Source: Lysobacterales bacterium (lineage in GTDB: Bacteria > Pseudomonadota > Gammaproteobacteria > Xanthomonadales > Ahniellaceae). Taken from it: a stretch of 64,000 bases of DNA. The DNA lies in assembly GCA_016703225.1 (NCBI GenBank), contig JADJCM010000002.1, positions 620,001 through 684,000 of the forward strand, given 5' to 3'. A program made the position numbers and the translations under genes. How positions within the stretch are numbered: the first letter of the stretch is position 1; each line of letters starts with the position of its first letter. This document shows positions 26,501 to 35,430 of the stretch, piece after piece. The notes beneath the pieces were generated by a model. The model did not search any database, was not told where the DNA came from, and was given only the letters and a program-made list of their open reading frames with translations.

Positions 26501-28254
26501 AGATGACGAGGATGAAGACGTCGGTGCGGCGACCGTCGTTGAGAGCATCCTTGGACTTTGTCGTGCGCGTGGAATTCCGGACCAAATGCTGCGATGGCAC
26601 TACCGCAGCCGCCACCATTCACTTATCGCGGTATCCAATCGAGAGTTTTACGCGGCAGGGTTGTTCATTGTGCCTAGCCCGGAGAATCTCGCTGCGGCGT
26701 CCGGGTTGAAGCTGCGCAAGGTGCCAGGCATCTAAGATCGTGGCAAGCCTCGACAGAATGCGATGGAGGCTGAGGCGATCGCCCGCGCCGTGTTGGAATT
26801 CGCCGAGCACGAATCTGCACGCAGCCTAGGAGTTGTCGCATTCTCCGAAGCCCAGAAGCAGGCAATACTTGATCAACTGGAGGCGCTGCGCCGCACCAGG
26901 CCGGATCTGGAATCATTTTTCGAGGGCAGCAAGATTGAACCATTCTTCGTCAAGAACTTGGAAAACGTACAGGGCGATGAACGCGACGTCATTCTGATTT
27001 CGATTGGCTACGGACGGGATGCCAGCGGCTACATGACGATGACTTTCGGTCCGCTTTCCACTGCAGGCGGTGAGCGGCGACTGAACGTGTTGATATCCCG
27101 CGCTCGCTGGCGTTGCGAAGTTTATTCGTCCATTTCTGCCGACGACATCGACCTCGAGCGCGCGAAATCACGTGGGGCGGCCGCGCTCAAGATCTACCTC
27201 AAGTTCGCCGAGACCGGTCGTCTCGAGCTGAGTCAACGCACTGAACGAGAAATGGAATCGGCGTTCGAGGAGGCGGTGAAGGAGAAGATCGAAGCGTCCG
27301 AACATACGGTGCATACCCAGGTTGGCATGGCTGGGTTCTTTATCGATCTCGCTATCGTCGATCCGGATCAGCCTGGGCGCTATGTGCTCGGCATTGAATG
27401 CGATGGAGCTGCCTACCACTCGTCGCGTTCTGCGCGCGATCGTGATCGTTTGCGCCAGACGGTGCTTGAAGATCATGGCTGGCGCATCCACCGCATTTGG
27501 AGTGCCGACTGGCTGCACCGGCCGACGGAGACGCTTCGCATCGTTCTCGCAGCCATCGATCGCGCCATTGCCGATTCTCGAGACAGCGCGTCAGCCGCTC
27601 CCAAGGTGCAGCAAGCAACGGCGATCAAGATCGACGTCGACACAATTGGCGAAGACGAAGCGCAGGTGGTCGTGCAGGCAGCGAGCCCAAGCGAAGAATA
27701 TGTGGAGGCACGGTTCCAGGTGCCGCAGTCGGAACAAATCCACGATCTGTCAGTCGACCGACTTGCGAACATCGTCAAGCAAATCGTATCCGTGGAAGCC
27801 CCAATCCACGAGAGCGAAGTCGTGCAGCGCGTACGAATGCTTTGGGGGCTAGGTCGTGCAGGTTCGCGTATCCAGGCAGCGGTCAAGTCGGCAGTAGATT
27901 TCGCCTGTACGCAAGGGGCGGTGTGTCGAGGACGGAGCGTTTCTGATCTCGCCGAAGCACACCCCAATGCTGCGAAACCGCGCGAACACCGAATCGCGGT
28001 CGCTCCGGCAAGTAGAAATGCTGCCGCCTTCCGAGATCCGCTACGCGATCCGCAAACTGGTCGAGCTGAGTCACCGGGTAGGCTCGGCGGAGGTGTCGGT
28101 TCCGATCGCGCGATGGCTGGGTTTTCAGCAGACCAGTACGCAACTTCGAGAGAAGATCGAGAAGCAGGTCGATGACTTGGTGGCGTCTGGCGCTCTGCGC
28201 TTGGATGCCGGCCAGCTGTCGGTGGCTCGAAACGATCGTTCGACAAGCAGATAG
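23505..28254 (+). pseudogene. Broken DUF4011-SF1 helicase-Vsr-like nuclease-DUF3320 defence gene
   Basis: A single gene of about 1,580 codons broken by two lesions. Domains in order: N-terminal DUF4011 (DHARRSLLDLSTRNRLLSL), SF1 helicase with Walker A GPPGTGKS (residues 327-334), DEAS box (954-957) and VVVGDDKQLPPT, then the helicase C-terminal part, a Vsr/MTES-like nuclease (LGIECDGAAYHSS) and DUF3320. An in-frame TAA at 26733 interrupts ...KVPGI-stop-DRGKPRQNAMEAEA. One extra base near 27928-27936 shifts the frame, and the true C-terminus continues from about 27935 to 28254. The architecture matches single-gene anti-phage helicases of the Hhe kind. Codons are less G+C-rich than in the core genes. 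ATG 23505 has GAGG upstream. Confidence 0.88.
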
Positions 28255-28385
28255 TCGGGCTCCTGGAGAGCGCGATGTTGGTCAAGACGCCTTGGTTTGA
28301 CTCACCGCTCCGCAGTAGCCGAAATTCGGAGCCCAGAGCATTCGCTTTTCTGACTCACGCCAGTGCGAGTCGGGCCACACGGCAA

Positions 28386-28898
28386 GCTGGGTCTGCGGAA
28401 CGACTTCGACCTCGAAGCCGCGCGCTCCGCTCTTTCCGCTCGCAAGACTCCGGTGCAACGTCTGCGTGCCGCAGCCTGAGGAGTCGTCGCGAGCCGTTCT
28501 CAGTCGCGCAAGACGCTGGCGACGGCGTGGGCGAAGTGGTCGAGGTTGCGGGGGGCGAGGCCGGCGATGTTGATGCGGCTGCTGTCGAGCATGTAGACCG
28601 CGAACTCGTCGCGCAGGCGGGTGATTTGGGCTGGCGTCAGGCCAAGGAAGGAGAACATGCCGTGTTGCCGTGCGATGAAGCCGAAGTCGCGTTCGGCGCC
28701 GGCGGCGGCGAGTGCGGCGACGGCGCCGCTGCGCATGGCGGCGATGCGTTCGCGCATCGCGGTGAGTTCCTGCAGCCACTGCGTGCGCAACGCCGGGCGC
28801 GTCAGGATGCGCGCGACGATGGCGGCGCCGTGCGCGGGCGGCATCGAGTAGATGTTGCGCACGCCGGTGAGCAGCACCGATCCCGCGGCGGCGGCCTG
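28386..28898. repeat. Right copy of higA-3'/aminotransferase-3' direct repeat
   Basis: This copy starts within a higA remnant (readable as LGLRNDFDLEAARSALSARK in the plus frame, stop at 28477) and runs into the 3' end of the intact aminotransferase gene. Sequence left of 28386 no longer matches higA. The left copy is at 22791-23361. Confidence 0.92.
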
Positions 28899-29693
28899 GG
28901 TCGGGTTGGCGGCGACCAGACTGATGGCGCCGGTGCGCTCGCGGTAGAGGCCGAAGTTCTTCGAGCACGAGGTCGCGAGCAGCAGTTCCGGAAGTTGTGC
29001 TGCGAGCAGCCGCGGTCCCTGCGCGTCGGCATCGAGGCCTTCGCCGAAGCCCTGGTAGGCCATGTCGATGAAGGGCAGGAAGCCGCGCTTCTGCGCCAGA
29101 TCCGCGATCGCCCGCCACAGTTCCGCGGGCACGTCGACACCGCTGGGGTTGTGGCAGCAGGCGTGCAGCACGACGACATCGTTGGCCGGCACCTCGGCGA
29201 GCGCGGCGAGCATGGCGTCGCCGCGCAGGGTCTGCTTCGCGGCGTCGTAGTACGGGAATTCGCGCATCGCCAGGCCGGCGGCGCGGAATACCGCGGCGTG
29301 GTTGGCCCAGGTCGAGTCCGGCAGCCACAGGGTCGCGTCCGGACGACTGCGCTTGAGCAGGTCGGCGGCGACGCGCAGCGCGGCGGTACCGCCCGGGGTC
29401 TGCGCGGTGAACACGCGATGGTCGCGCAGGGCGGCGTGGTCGCCGAGCGCCAGCGACGCGACCGCGGCATTGAACTCGGCATCGCCGGCCATGCCCTGGT
29501 AGGTCTTGGTGGTCTCCTCGGCCAGACGCATCTGCTCGGCCGCGCGCACGCAGTCGAGGATCGGCGTGTGGCCGTCGGCGTCGCGAAACACGCCGACGCC
29601 GAGGTCGATGCGTTCGGCGCGCGAGTCGGCGCGGAAGCGCGCCATCAAGCCGAGGATGGGATCGTCGGGCGCGGTCTGCAGATGCTCGAACAT
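28500..29693 (-). CDS. tyrB: Aromatic amino acid aminotransferase (AspC/TyrB family)
   Basis: A class I PLP aminotransferase of 397 aa from ATG 29693 (MFEHLQTAPDDPILGLM). Features: DLGVGVF near the start, LHACCHNPSGVD, DMAYQGFGEG, and the PLP-lysine motif SCSKNFGLYRERTGA. TyrB and AspC proteins cannot be separated with confidence by eye; the aromatic assignment is a family guess. The open frame upstream is spurious. Its 3' third is duplicated at 22963-23361. Confidence 0.88.
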   Translation of the reverse strand: MFEHLQTAPDDPILGLMARFRADSRAERIDLGVGVFRDADGHTPILDCVRAAEQMRLAEETTKTYQGMAGDAEFNAAVASLALGDHAALRDHRVFTAQTPGGTAALRVAADLLKRSRPDATLWLPDSTWANHAAVFRAAGLAMREFPYYDAAKQTLRGDAMLAALAEVPANDVVVLHACCHNPSGVDVPAELWRAIADLAQKRGFLPFIDMAYQGFGEGLDADAQGPRLLAAQLPELLLATSCSKNFGLYRERTGAISLVAANPTQAAAAGSVLLTGVRNIYSMPPAHGAAIVARILTRPALRTQWLQELTAMRERIAAMRSGAVAALAAAGAERDFGFIARQHGMFSFLGLTPAQITRLRDEFAVYMLDSSRINIAGLAPRNLDHFAHAVASVLRD

Positions 29694-29761
29694 CGAAGCC
29701 TCGTGGGCGGTGGCGGGAGAACGCGAGCGTAGCGCGGTGCAAGCCGCGGCTCGCGGCAGGA

Positions 29762-31255
29762 TCATGGCGATTCGGAAGCACCCGCAGTGGTCAGAATGCG
29801 GCCCCACAACGCCTCCATGCGCCGCGCCACGGCAGCGTCGGGCACGATCGTGCGGCTCCAGTCGCGGCTGGTTTCGCCTGGCCACTTGCGGGTTGCGTCG
29901 AGGCCGAGCTTGGAGCCAAGCCCGGGCACCGGGCTCGCGAAATCGAGGTAGTCGATCGGCGTGTTCTCGACCAGCATCGAGTCGCGCGCCGGATCGACGC
30001 GCGTCGACAGCGCCCAGATCACCTGCGACCAGTCGCGCACGTCGATGTCCTCGTCGGTGATGATCACGAACTTGGTGTAGGTGAACTGGCGCAGGTAGGA
30101 CCAGATGCCCATCATCATGCGGCGCGCGTGGCCGGCGTACTGCTTGCGGATGCTGACCACCGCGATGCGGTACGAGCAGGCTTCGGGCGGCAGGTAGAAG
30201 TCGTGGATCTCCGGGAACACCTTGCGCAGGATCGGCACGAACACGTCGTTCAGCGCCATCGCCAGCACCGAAGGTTCGTCGTGCGGCGCGCGGCCCATGT
30301 AGCTGCCCTGGTAGATCGCGTCGCGGCGCAGGCGCAGGCGCTCGATGGTCAGCACCGGGAACTCGGCGCGCGCGTTGTAGTAGCCGGTGTGGTCGCCGAA
30401 CGGGCCTTCGGGCGCGGTGTCGCCCGGGTGGATGTGGCCCTCGATCAGGATCTCGCAACCGGCGGGCGCGTCGAGTCCGGTGCGTTCGCTGTGCCAGACG
30501 CGCGTGCGTTCGCCGCGCAACAGGCCAGCGAACTCGTATTCGGAGATCGTGTCCGGCACCGGCGCGACTACGACCAGCGTGGTTGCCGGGTCGGCGCCGA
30601 TCGCGACCAGCAGCGGGAACGGCTGGCCCGGGTGCTCGCGTTGGAAATCGGCGAAGTCGAGCGCGCCGCCGCGATGCGGCAGCCAACGCATGATCACGCG
30701 ATTGCGGCCGATCACCTGCTGGCGATAGATCGCGACGTTCTGGCGGCGCTGGCGGGTGCCGCGGGTAATCACCAAACCGAGCGTGATCAGCTTGCCGGCA
30801 TCGTCCGGCCAGCAGTGCTGGATCGGCAAGCGCGCGAGATCGATGTCGTCGCCTTCGAGCACCACTTCGTTGAACGCGGCTTCGCGCTGCGCGCGCGGCG
30901 CGACATGTGCGAGCTGTGCCAGTTCCGGCCACAACGCCAGTGCATCCTTCAGGCTGGAGGGCCAGCGGGGTTCCTTGATCGCTGCGAGCAGTTCGCCGAG
31001 CTCGCGCAGCGATGCCAGCGGACGCCCGGCGAGTGCCGCTTCGATGCGGCTGCGATGCCCGAACAGATTGCCGAGATAGGCATGGGCGGCGCCGGTCGGA
31101 TGTTCGACCAGCAGCGCCGGCCCCTGCTGCTTCAGGGCATGCAGGCTGAGCGCCGTGGTTTCGAGATGCGGATCGACCGGCTCGTGCACGCGCCGCAGCT
31201 GGCCGCGGGCTTCGAGGTGCGCGAGGAAGGTGCGCAAGTCGTGGAAGTGGCTCAT
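29762..31255 (-). CDS. ubiD: 4-hydroxy-3-polyprenylbenzoate decarboxylase UbiD
   Basis: UbiD, 497 aa from ATG 31255, the same length as the E. coli enzyme. It decarboxylates the prenylated benzoate intermediate of ubiquinone synthesis with prenylated FMN made by UbiX. Recognisable segments include ALLVEHPTGA, GEFVLEGDD-like VVLEGDDIDLARLPIQHCWPDD, EFPVLTIERLRLRRDAIYQGSYMGR and FTYTKFVIITDEDIDVRDW. A GGAG site precedes the ATG. Confidence 0.95.
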   Translation of the reverse strand: MSHFHDLRTFLAHLEARGQLRRVHEPVDPHLETTALSLHALKQQGPALLVEHPTGAAHAYLGNLFGHRSRIEAALAGRPLASLRELGELLAAIKEPRWPSSLKDALALWPELAQLAHVAPRAQREAAFNEVVLEGDDIDLARLPIQHCWPDDAGKLITLGLVITRGTRQRRQNVAIYRQQVIGRNRVIMRWLPHRGGALDFADFQREHPGQPFPLLVAIGADPATTLVVVAPVPDTISEYEFAGLLRGERTRVWHSERTGLDAPAGCEILIEGHIHPGDTAPEGPFGDHTGYYNARAEFPVLTIERLRLRRDAIYQGSYMGRAPHDEPSVLAMALNDVFVPILRKVFPEIHDFYLPPEACSYRIAVVSIRKQYAGHARRMMMGIWSYLRQFTYTKFVIITDEDIDVRDWSQVIWALSTRVDPARDSMLVENTPIDYLDFASPVPGLGSKLGLDATRKWPGETSRDWSRTIVPDAAVARRMEALWGRILTTAGASESP

Positions 31256-31286
31256 CACAGGCTCCTCGCCGCGCTGCCGGATGTCA

Positions 31287-32513
31287 TCAACCGGGACGTC
31301 CGTCGCGGCGCGGCGTCGTGTAGATGTAGAGCGAGCGCAGCACCCACGGCACGAATGCGAGCAGCCAGCCGAACGCGGCCACGCTCTGCCAGGCCATCGC
31401 GTCGGCGCTCAGTTCGGCTCCGATGCGAATCAGCGCGACCAGCTGAATGGCGAGGAAAGCGAAGCCGGCGACGCGACCCAGTTCCAGCGGTCGTCCCGAG
31501 TGTCCGGCGGTCACGCGCGTGACCATCGCGACCAGCAGGCTGCCGAAAAATCCGATGAACAGCGCGTGCGCCGGAGCGCGGCCCAGGTGCAGGTCACCGC
31601 TCGCGAGCAGCCACAAGCTCTGGGTCGCGAACAGCAACATCGCCAGCGGCAGCCAGGCGAACCCGGCGAACAACACGCGCGCCAAGGCTGGCATCGGGCC
31701 GCGCGGGGCATTGCGCCACAGCCAGTAGCCGGCGAGCGCGGCCAGCGGCAGGTCGGCCAGCCACAGCCACGCGTTCAGCGCCGCCAATTCCCCGGCGAGG
31801 TGCAGCAACAGACAGGCCCAGACCGCGCCCAGCCAGCCCAGAGGGCGCCAGCCGACATAGCCGGGCACGACCACGCTGGCGAAGAACGGAAACATGCGGT
31901 GCGCAACCGTGGTGTAGATCGGCAGCAGCAAGGCAAAGCTGCCGATCTTGATCACCGCGAACATCAGCCGCACCGATCCGGTGTGCAGGTGCAGGGCGAA
32001 CAGCAGCAGCCCGAGCAGCCCGAACAGCAGCGCCGCGTAGGCGCTGGCCGAATGCAGGGTGCGGCCACGATCGGCGCGCAGCGGGCCCCACAGGAACGCC
32101 AGTCCCGCAATCCATCCGGCGATGGTGTTGAACAGGCCGATCTGCACCAGGTGCGGAAAGCCGAACAGACCGACCAGGAACAACAGTTGTCCGCTGAGCA
32201 GCCCGAGCCCGACCGGCAGGTAATGCCAGGGCGAAAGCTCGGGTTGCCCCATCCAGCGCGGGAACACCGTCAGCAGGAAGCCGAACATGAACGGCGGCAG
32301 CACCTGGTACTGCATCACGAACGCATGCGCCCAGCCGGCGAACAGGGGCGGCTGTGCCAGGCCGATGTCGCCGAAGCGCGACTGGTACAGCCACAACGCC
32401 CACCACGTCATCGCCGCCAGCACGTTGCTGGCGCCGACGAAGAACAGCAAACGGTGCGGCGCCGCCGCCAGCATTCGCGGCGAAATGGGGAAGGACTCGG
32501 GGATCGTGTTCAT
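31287..32513 (-). CDS. nnrS: NnrS-family heme-copper membrane protein
   Basis: A 408-aa polytopic inner-membrane protein with about 12 predicted membrane segments. Conserved NnrS features are PHRLLFFVGA at the N-terminus, a GWAHAFVMQYQVLPPFMFGFL segment and the later THAL-like APAHALFIGFFGSLLVAMVTRVTAGHSG. NnrS proteins relieve nitrosative stress and belong to NO/denitrification regulons. An FNR-type box lies 35 bp upstream. ubiD is 31 bp upstream on the coordinate axis (downstream of nnrS in no case co-directional coupling is certain). Confidence 0.9.
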   Translation of the reverse strand: MNTIPESFPISPRMLAAAPHRLLFFVGASNVLAAMTWWALWLYQSRFGDIGLAQPPLFAGWAHAFVMQYQVLPPFMFGFLLTVFPRWMGQPELSPWHYLPVGLGLLSGQLLFLVGLFGFPHLVQIGLFNTIAGWIAGLAFLWGPLRADRGRTLHSASAYAALLFGLLGLLLFALHLHTGSVRLMFAVIKIGSFALLLPIYTTVAHRMFPFFASVVVPGYVGWRPLGWLGAVWACLLLHLAGELAALNAWLWLADLPLAALAGYWLWRNAPRGPMPALARVLFAGFAWLPLAMLLFATQSLWLLASGDLHLGRAPAHALFIGFFGSLLVAMVTRVTAGHSGRPLELGRVAGFAFLAIQLVALIRIGAELSADAMAWQSVAAFGWLLAFVPWVLRSLYIYTTPRRDGRPG

Positions 32514-32547
32514 CTGCGCATTGTCCCGCGCTCGCTGTGTTGCGTGA

Positions 32548-32561
32548 TTGATGCAGGTCAG
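32548..32561 (-). promoter_or_regulatory. FNR/ANR/DNR-type box upstream of nnrS
   Basis: Plus-strand TTGATGCAGGTCAG. On the minus strand a -10-like GACAAT (32525-32520) begins 29.5 bp from the box centre, the class II layout. It is the best match to the shared consensus of the five boxes. Confidence 0.65.
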
Positions 32562-32676
32562 GCTGCGCCCGGGTGCGGCATGCAGCGCCGAAGCCGGAGC
32601 GCATTCGATTGCACGGAGATGGCGGGTTCGGTCGCGGCTGGTACATTCGCGCTCGAATCGAACGAGACCAGAACGA

Positions 32677-34158
32677 ATGAGCCACACAGCAAGCAACGGC
32701 GCGCTGCGCCGGACCAAGATCATCGCCACGCTCGGCCCGGCATCGGATGCGCACGGCGCGATCGAGGCCCTGATCGCCGCCGGCGTCAACGTCGTGCGCC
32801 TGAACTTCTCTCACGGCACCAAGGAACACCACGCCGCGCGCATCCAGGCGGTGCGTGAGGCCGCGCACAAGCTGGGACGCGAGGTCGGCGTGCTGGCCGA
32901 CCTGCAGGGCCCGAAGATCCGCATCGAGAAGTTCGAGGAAGGCAAGGTGCTGCTGCAGGCCGGCGATCCGTTCACGCTGGTGTGCAGCGCCGACGCCGCG
33001 CCCGGTGACCGCAATCGCGTCGGCATGAGCTACCTCGGCCTGATCGACGACGTCGTGGTTGGCGACACGCTGCTGCTCGACGATGGACTGATGGCGGTGC
33101 GTGTCGATGCGATCGAGGGCGTCGAGATCCGCACCACGGTGCTGACCGACGGGAAGCTGTCGGACCGCAAGGGTCTGAATCGTCTGGGCGGCGGGCTGTC
33201 GCTCGGCGCGCTCACCGACAAGGACAAGCGCGACATCATCACCGCGGCCGAGTTGAAGGTGGACTTCGTCGCGGTTTCGTTCTGCCGCAACGCCGCGGAC
33301 ATGCACGAAGCGCGCGCGCTGCTCAAGGCGGCAGGCTGGGAAGCAGCACTGGTCGCCAAGATCGAGCGCGCGGAAGCGATCCCGCTGCTTGGCGAGATCA
33401 TCGACGCATCCGATGTGGTCATGGTCGCGCGTGGCGACCTCGGCGTGGAAATCGGCGACGCCGAGTTGCCGGGTCTGCAGAAGAAGATCATCCGCGAGAC
33501 GCTGGAGCGCAACAAGGTGGTGATCACCGCGACGCAGATGCTGCAGTCGATGGTCGAGTCGCCGATTCCGACGCGCGAGGAAGTGCTCGATGTCGCGAAC
33601 GCGGTGATCGACGGCTCCGACGCGGTGATGCTGTCGCAGGAAACCGCCGCCGGCAATTACCCGACCAAGGCGGTCGAGGCGATGGTGCGCATCTGCCTCG
33701 GCGCCGAACGCCAGTTCGAGATGGACACTGATTTCGAAGCGGCGCCGCGCAATCTCGCGCGCGTCGACCAGGCGATCGCGATGTCGGCGATGTTTCTGGC
33801 CGAACACATCAAGGTGCGCGCGATCATCGCGCTGACCGAGTCCGGCGGTACCGCGCGCTATCTGTCGCGCTTCCGCTCCGAGGTGCCGATCTACGCGCTG
33901 TCGCGCCACGACGGCGCACGCCGACGCATGGCGATGATGCGCGACGTGTTCCCGATCGACTTCGACACCCGCGGTCTGCCTCCGCGCGAGGCCGCGCGCG
34001 AAGCCATCCGCCGCCTGCACGCACTCGGCTGCCTGCACGAAGGCGACCGCGTGATGATCACCAGCGGCGACAGCATGGAAAACCAGGGCGCCACCAACAC
34101 CCTGCGCCTGCTGGAAGTCGGGCCGGAAGGCAGGGCAGAAGGGCTCGGCGACCTGTGA
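32677..34158 (+). CDS. pyk: Pyruvate kinase
   Basis: Pyruvate kinase, 493 aa from ATG 32677. Visible elements are RRTKIIATLGPAS, VRLNFSHGT, DLQGPKIRI, the catalytic-lysine segment LVAKIERAEAI, VMVARGDLGVEI and TATQMLQSM. The C-terminal regulatory domain follows. It makes pyruvate and ATP from PEP. Divergent from nnrS. Confidence 0.95.
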   Translation: MSHTASNGALRRTKIIATLGPASDAHGAIEALIAAGVNVVRLNFSHGTKEHHAARIQAVREAAHKLGREVGVLADLQGPKIRIEKFEEGKVLLQAGDPFTLVCSADAAPGDRNRVGMSYLGLIDDVVVGDTLLLDDGLMAVRVDAIEGVEIRTTVLTDGKLSDRKGLNRLGGGLSLGALTDKDKRDIITAAELKVDFVAVSFCRNAADMHEARALLKAAGWEAALVAKIERAEAIPLLGEIIDASDVVMVARGDLGVEIGDAELPGLQKKIIRETLERNKVVITATQMLQSMVESPIPTREEVLDVANAVIDGSDAVMLSQETAAGNYPTKAVEAMVRICLGAERQFEMDTDFEAAPRNLARVDQAIAMSAMFLAEHIKVRAIIALTESGGTARYLSRFRSEVPIYALSRHDGARRRMAMMRDVFPIDFDTRGLPPREAAREAIRRLHALGCLHEGDRVMITSGDSMENQGATNTLRLLEVGPEGRAEGLGDL

Positions 34159-34160
34159 AG

Positions 34161-34180
34161 CGCTCCGATCGTCCGGAGCG
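34161..34180 (+). terminator. Hairpin after pyk
   Basis: A perfect 7-bp stem CGCTCCG/CGGAGCG with a 6-nt loop starts 2 nt after the pyk stop. No T-tract follows, so it may act as a weak terminator or an RNA-stabilising hairpin. The rest of the stretch to 34334 shows no convincing gene. Confidence 0.4.
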
Positions 34181-34334
34181 GGGCGCGACCACGCGCTAGC
34201 CGCGCTCCCTGATGCTGGTGGCGGCAACTGCACGCGGGATCGCCGGGGTGGTGGCGATGGTCATGCGGCCCTGGACCGACATGCTTTTCGAAGCGGCGAA
34301 TACCGGCGTGGCCTGCGAGGTCGCGACCATCGTG

Positions 34335-35312
34335 TCAACGCGCCGCGCGATCCGGATATCGCGACCCAATCACCGCCAGCAGTTCATGCGCGATGCTGGC
34401 ACCGGCCAGCGCGGTGATGTCGGCGTGGTCGTAGGGTGGACTGACTTCGACGACGTCGGCGCCGATCACGTGCATGCCGGCGAGGCCGCGGACGAGGCGT
34501 AGTGCGTCCTGCGTGGTGAAGCCGCCGACCACCGGCGTGCCGGTGCCGGGTGCGTAGGCGGGGTCGAGGAAGTCGATGTCGAAGCTGACGTAGCAGGCGT
34601 GCGCACCGACGCGCGCGCGGATCGCGGCGATGGTGGCGTCGATGCCGTGGGCGTGCATCCAGTTGGCGTCGCGCACCTCGAAGCCGTGGCTGTCGGAATT
34701 GAACGTGCGCAGCCCGAGCTGGATCGAGCGCGCCGGATCGACGAGGCCCTGTTTCGCGGCGTGGAAGAACATGGTGCCGTGGTCGATGCGGCCGTCGCTG
34801 TCTTCCCAAGTGTCGCTGTGCGCATCGAAGTGGATCAGCGACAGCGCGCCGTGCTTCGCGGCCAGCGCCTGCAACATCGGGTAGGCGATGAAATGGTCGC
34901 CGCCGAGCGCGAGCGGGACGACGCCGGCTTGCACGATGCCGGCGATCTGCGCGCGCAGCGCTTCAGGTACGGCTTCGGGCCGGCCGCAGTCGAAGTACAG
35001 ATCGCCGTAGTCGATCACGTGCAGGCGATCGAGCGGATCGAAGTCCCAGGCGTAGGGCCGGCACCAGGCCAGCGAGGCCGAGGCCTGGCGGATCGCGCGT
35101 GGGCCGAAGCGCGTGCCCGGCCGATTGGTGGTTGCGGTGTCGAACGGGATGCCGACCACGGCGACATCGACGCCGCCAAGGTCTTTCGAATAGTTCCGGC
35201 GCAGGAAGCTGAGTGCGCCGGAGTAGGTCGGTTCGGCTTGCGTGCCGTACGGCGATTCACGCGTGAACGCGAGGTCGGTGGTGTTCGGATGAACAGATTT
35301 GTCGTTGGACAT
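34335..35312 (-). CDS. speB: Agmatinase-family ureohydrolase
   Basis: A 325-aa arginase/agmatinase-fold protein. The binuclear Mn ligands are visible in LGGDHFIAYP, HFDAHSDTWED and SFDIDFLDPAYAPGTGTPVVGG. It would release urea from a guanidino substrate such as agmatine, giving putrescine, or a guanidino acid; the exact substrate is open. Neighbours for alanine dehydrogenation, omega-transamination and polyamine use favour the agmatine/putrescine route. Confidence 0.85.
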   Translation of the reverse strand: MSNDKSVHPNTTDLAFTRESPYGTQAEPTYSGALSFLRRNYSKDLGGVDVAVVGIPFDTATTNRPGTRFGPRAIRQASASLAWCRPYAWDFDPLDRLHVIDYGDLYFDCGRPEAVPEALRAQIAGIVQAGVVPLALGGDHFIAYPMLQALAAKHGALSLIHFDAHSDTWEDSDGRIDHGTMFFHAAKQGLVDPARSIQLGLRTFNSDSHGFEVRDANWMHAHGIDATIAAIRARVGAHACYVSFDIDFLDPAYAPGTGTPVVGGFTTQDALRLVRGLAGMHVIGADVVEVSPPYDHADITALAGASIAHELLAVIGSRYPDRAAR

Positions 35313-35324
35313 GCGAAGAGCGGA

Positions 35325-35430
35325 CCCCCTCCCAGCCTCCCCCTCGCTGCGCGAAGGGGAGGAGACAAGCCGACTGTTCTTTCTCCCTCCCTTGCGCGCA
35401 GCGCAGGGGAGGGTCGGGGTGGGGTGGCTC
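35325..35430. repeat. Dispersed intergenic palindromic repeats
   Basis: Two REP-like units fill the spacer between the ureohydrolase and alanine dehydrogenase genes. The right unit (about 35382-35430) contains CCCTCCCTTGCGCGCAGCGC followed by a complementary arm, a strong hairpin. A close copy lies at 41299-41350. Such G/C-rich palindromes are common between genes in xanthomonad-like genomes. Confidence 0.7.

Noticed and set aside
26733..26735. Programmed readthrough of the helicase TAA
   Set aside because: TAA is the least leaky stop and a second lesion lies downstream, so decay or sequence error is more likely.
28500..30932. An 810-codon frame including the aminotransferase
   Set aside because: Only the part from 29693 down is the aminotransferase; the upstream half is a wrong frame of ubiD.
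31594..34233. An 879-codon minus-strand frame
   Set aside because: It is antisense to pyk and in a wrong frame of nnrS; a product of high G+C third positions.
34196..34330. A 44-codon minus-strand frame just after the ureohydrolase gene
   Set aside because: No ribosome site, no recognisable sequence; may be chance.
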